Origin: Cristatella mucedo
Lineage: Eukaryota; Bryozoa; Phylactolaemata; Cristatellidae
Assembly (NCBI GenBank): GCA_009760855.2
Contig: WPIO01000001.1
Span: forward strand, 8,554,501 to 8,618,500
Length of the DNA: 64,000 nt
Direction: 5' to 3'
Shown here: one piece after another, positions 63,599 to 64,000 of the stretch
Numbering within the stretch: the first letter of the stretch is position 1
How the letters are laid out: the number at the start of each line of letters is the position of its first letter
Made by a program: the position numbers and the translations under genes
The notes under the pieces: model-generated
What the model was told of the DNA's origin: nothing
The model's input: the letters and a program-made list of their open reading frames with translations, nothing else
Database searches by the model: none

Positions 63599-64000
63599 TA
63601 ATATATAGGCAAATTGCTAAGATATGATAGTAAACAAGCATGGGATAACCAAACCGCTATTCTGGCAGTTCCATTTTGTCAGAGATCAGTCAGGATTAAG
63701 GAAGGATTGAAGTTAAATGTCCAAAGAGATCTTTCACTAACTCAAGAACAATTTCACATTCAGAGACTTGCTATTAAAACTATAACAATTCTACGATAAG
63801 CGAACCGTATGCTATCAAAATGATTCAAGTACATTACGATGTAATATGAGTGGCCAACCACATTGAGAATCAATTAGGTGTGCTTACAAGAAGCTGAAAT
63901 TAACCCTCTGTGGCAGCCTCTTACTCAATAACGATTTTAAAACCATGGTTTATCGAAAAATTGTTCGCAGCATAATTTTTCTACAGCACATAGAGATCCA

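Overview
This is a window of animal (metazoan) nuclear DNA. Introns are long and have GT-AG borders. Microsatellites are abundant, tRNA-derived SINEs and truncated non-LTR retrotransposons are everywhere, and CpG-rich islands sit at presumed promoters. There is no bacterial-style gene packing, CRISPR array, rRNA gene or intact tRNA gene that I can see. The species cannot be read from the sequence. The proteins are clearly not vertebrate, GC is moderate, and a SPIN-like hAT element is present. A lophotrochozoan or flatworm would fit, but that is inference.

The one gene I can identify with confidence is an Eph receptor tyrosine kinase on the minus strand. Its ATG is at 46479 and its stop at 22160. 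Twelve exons were assembled by hand, and every junction agrees in reading phase. They give 1040 residues in the canonical Eph order: signal peptide, ephrin-binding domain, cysteine-rich sushi/EGF-like region, two fibronectin type III repeats, transmembrane helix, juxtamembrane YxDPxxYEDP, tyrosine kinase with all key residues, SAM domain, and a C-terminus resembling a PDZ ligand. Exon 1 lies in a CpG island (about 45.7-47.2 kb), which may also fire rightward into an unidentified plus-strand gene (possible start at 47000, good internal exon at 47896-48240).

Left part (1-22 kb): mostly repeats. A GC-rich island at 5.5-7.8 kb carries a long minus-strand ORF (about 570-580 codons, family not recognised). 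A second small GC-rich island near 10.2 kb could hold a first exon. A few isolated ORFs end at good splice donors (5056-5274, 15277-15583, 18434-18582 on plus) and may belong to unidentified genes. This part also contains a 420-bp imperfect palindrome, a very long CT tract, and a 325-bp non-autonomous SPIN-like hAT element with an 8-bp target duplication.

Right part (48-64 kb): gene-poor and full of decayed copies of two LINE families and two SINE families. One SINE family shares its 3' tail with the commonest LINE, the usual sign of a SINE mobilised by that LINE. The Eph introns contain the same repeats, plus a degraded partial copy of the Eph FN3 exon at about 32.53-32.63 kb.

All gene models here come from reading ORFs, splice sites and protein motifs by eye. 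No alignment or database search was run.
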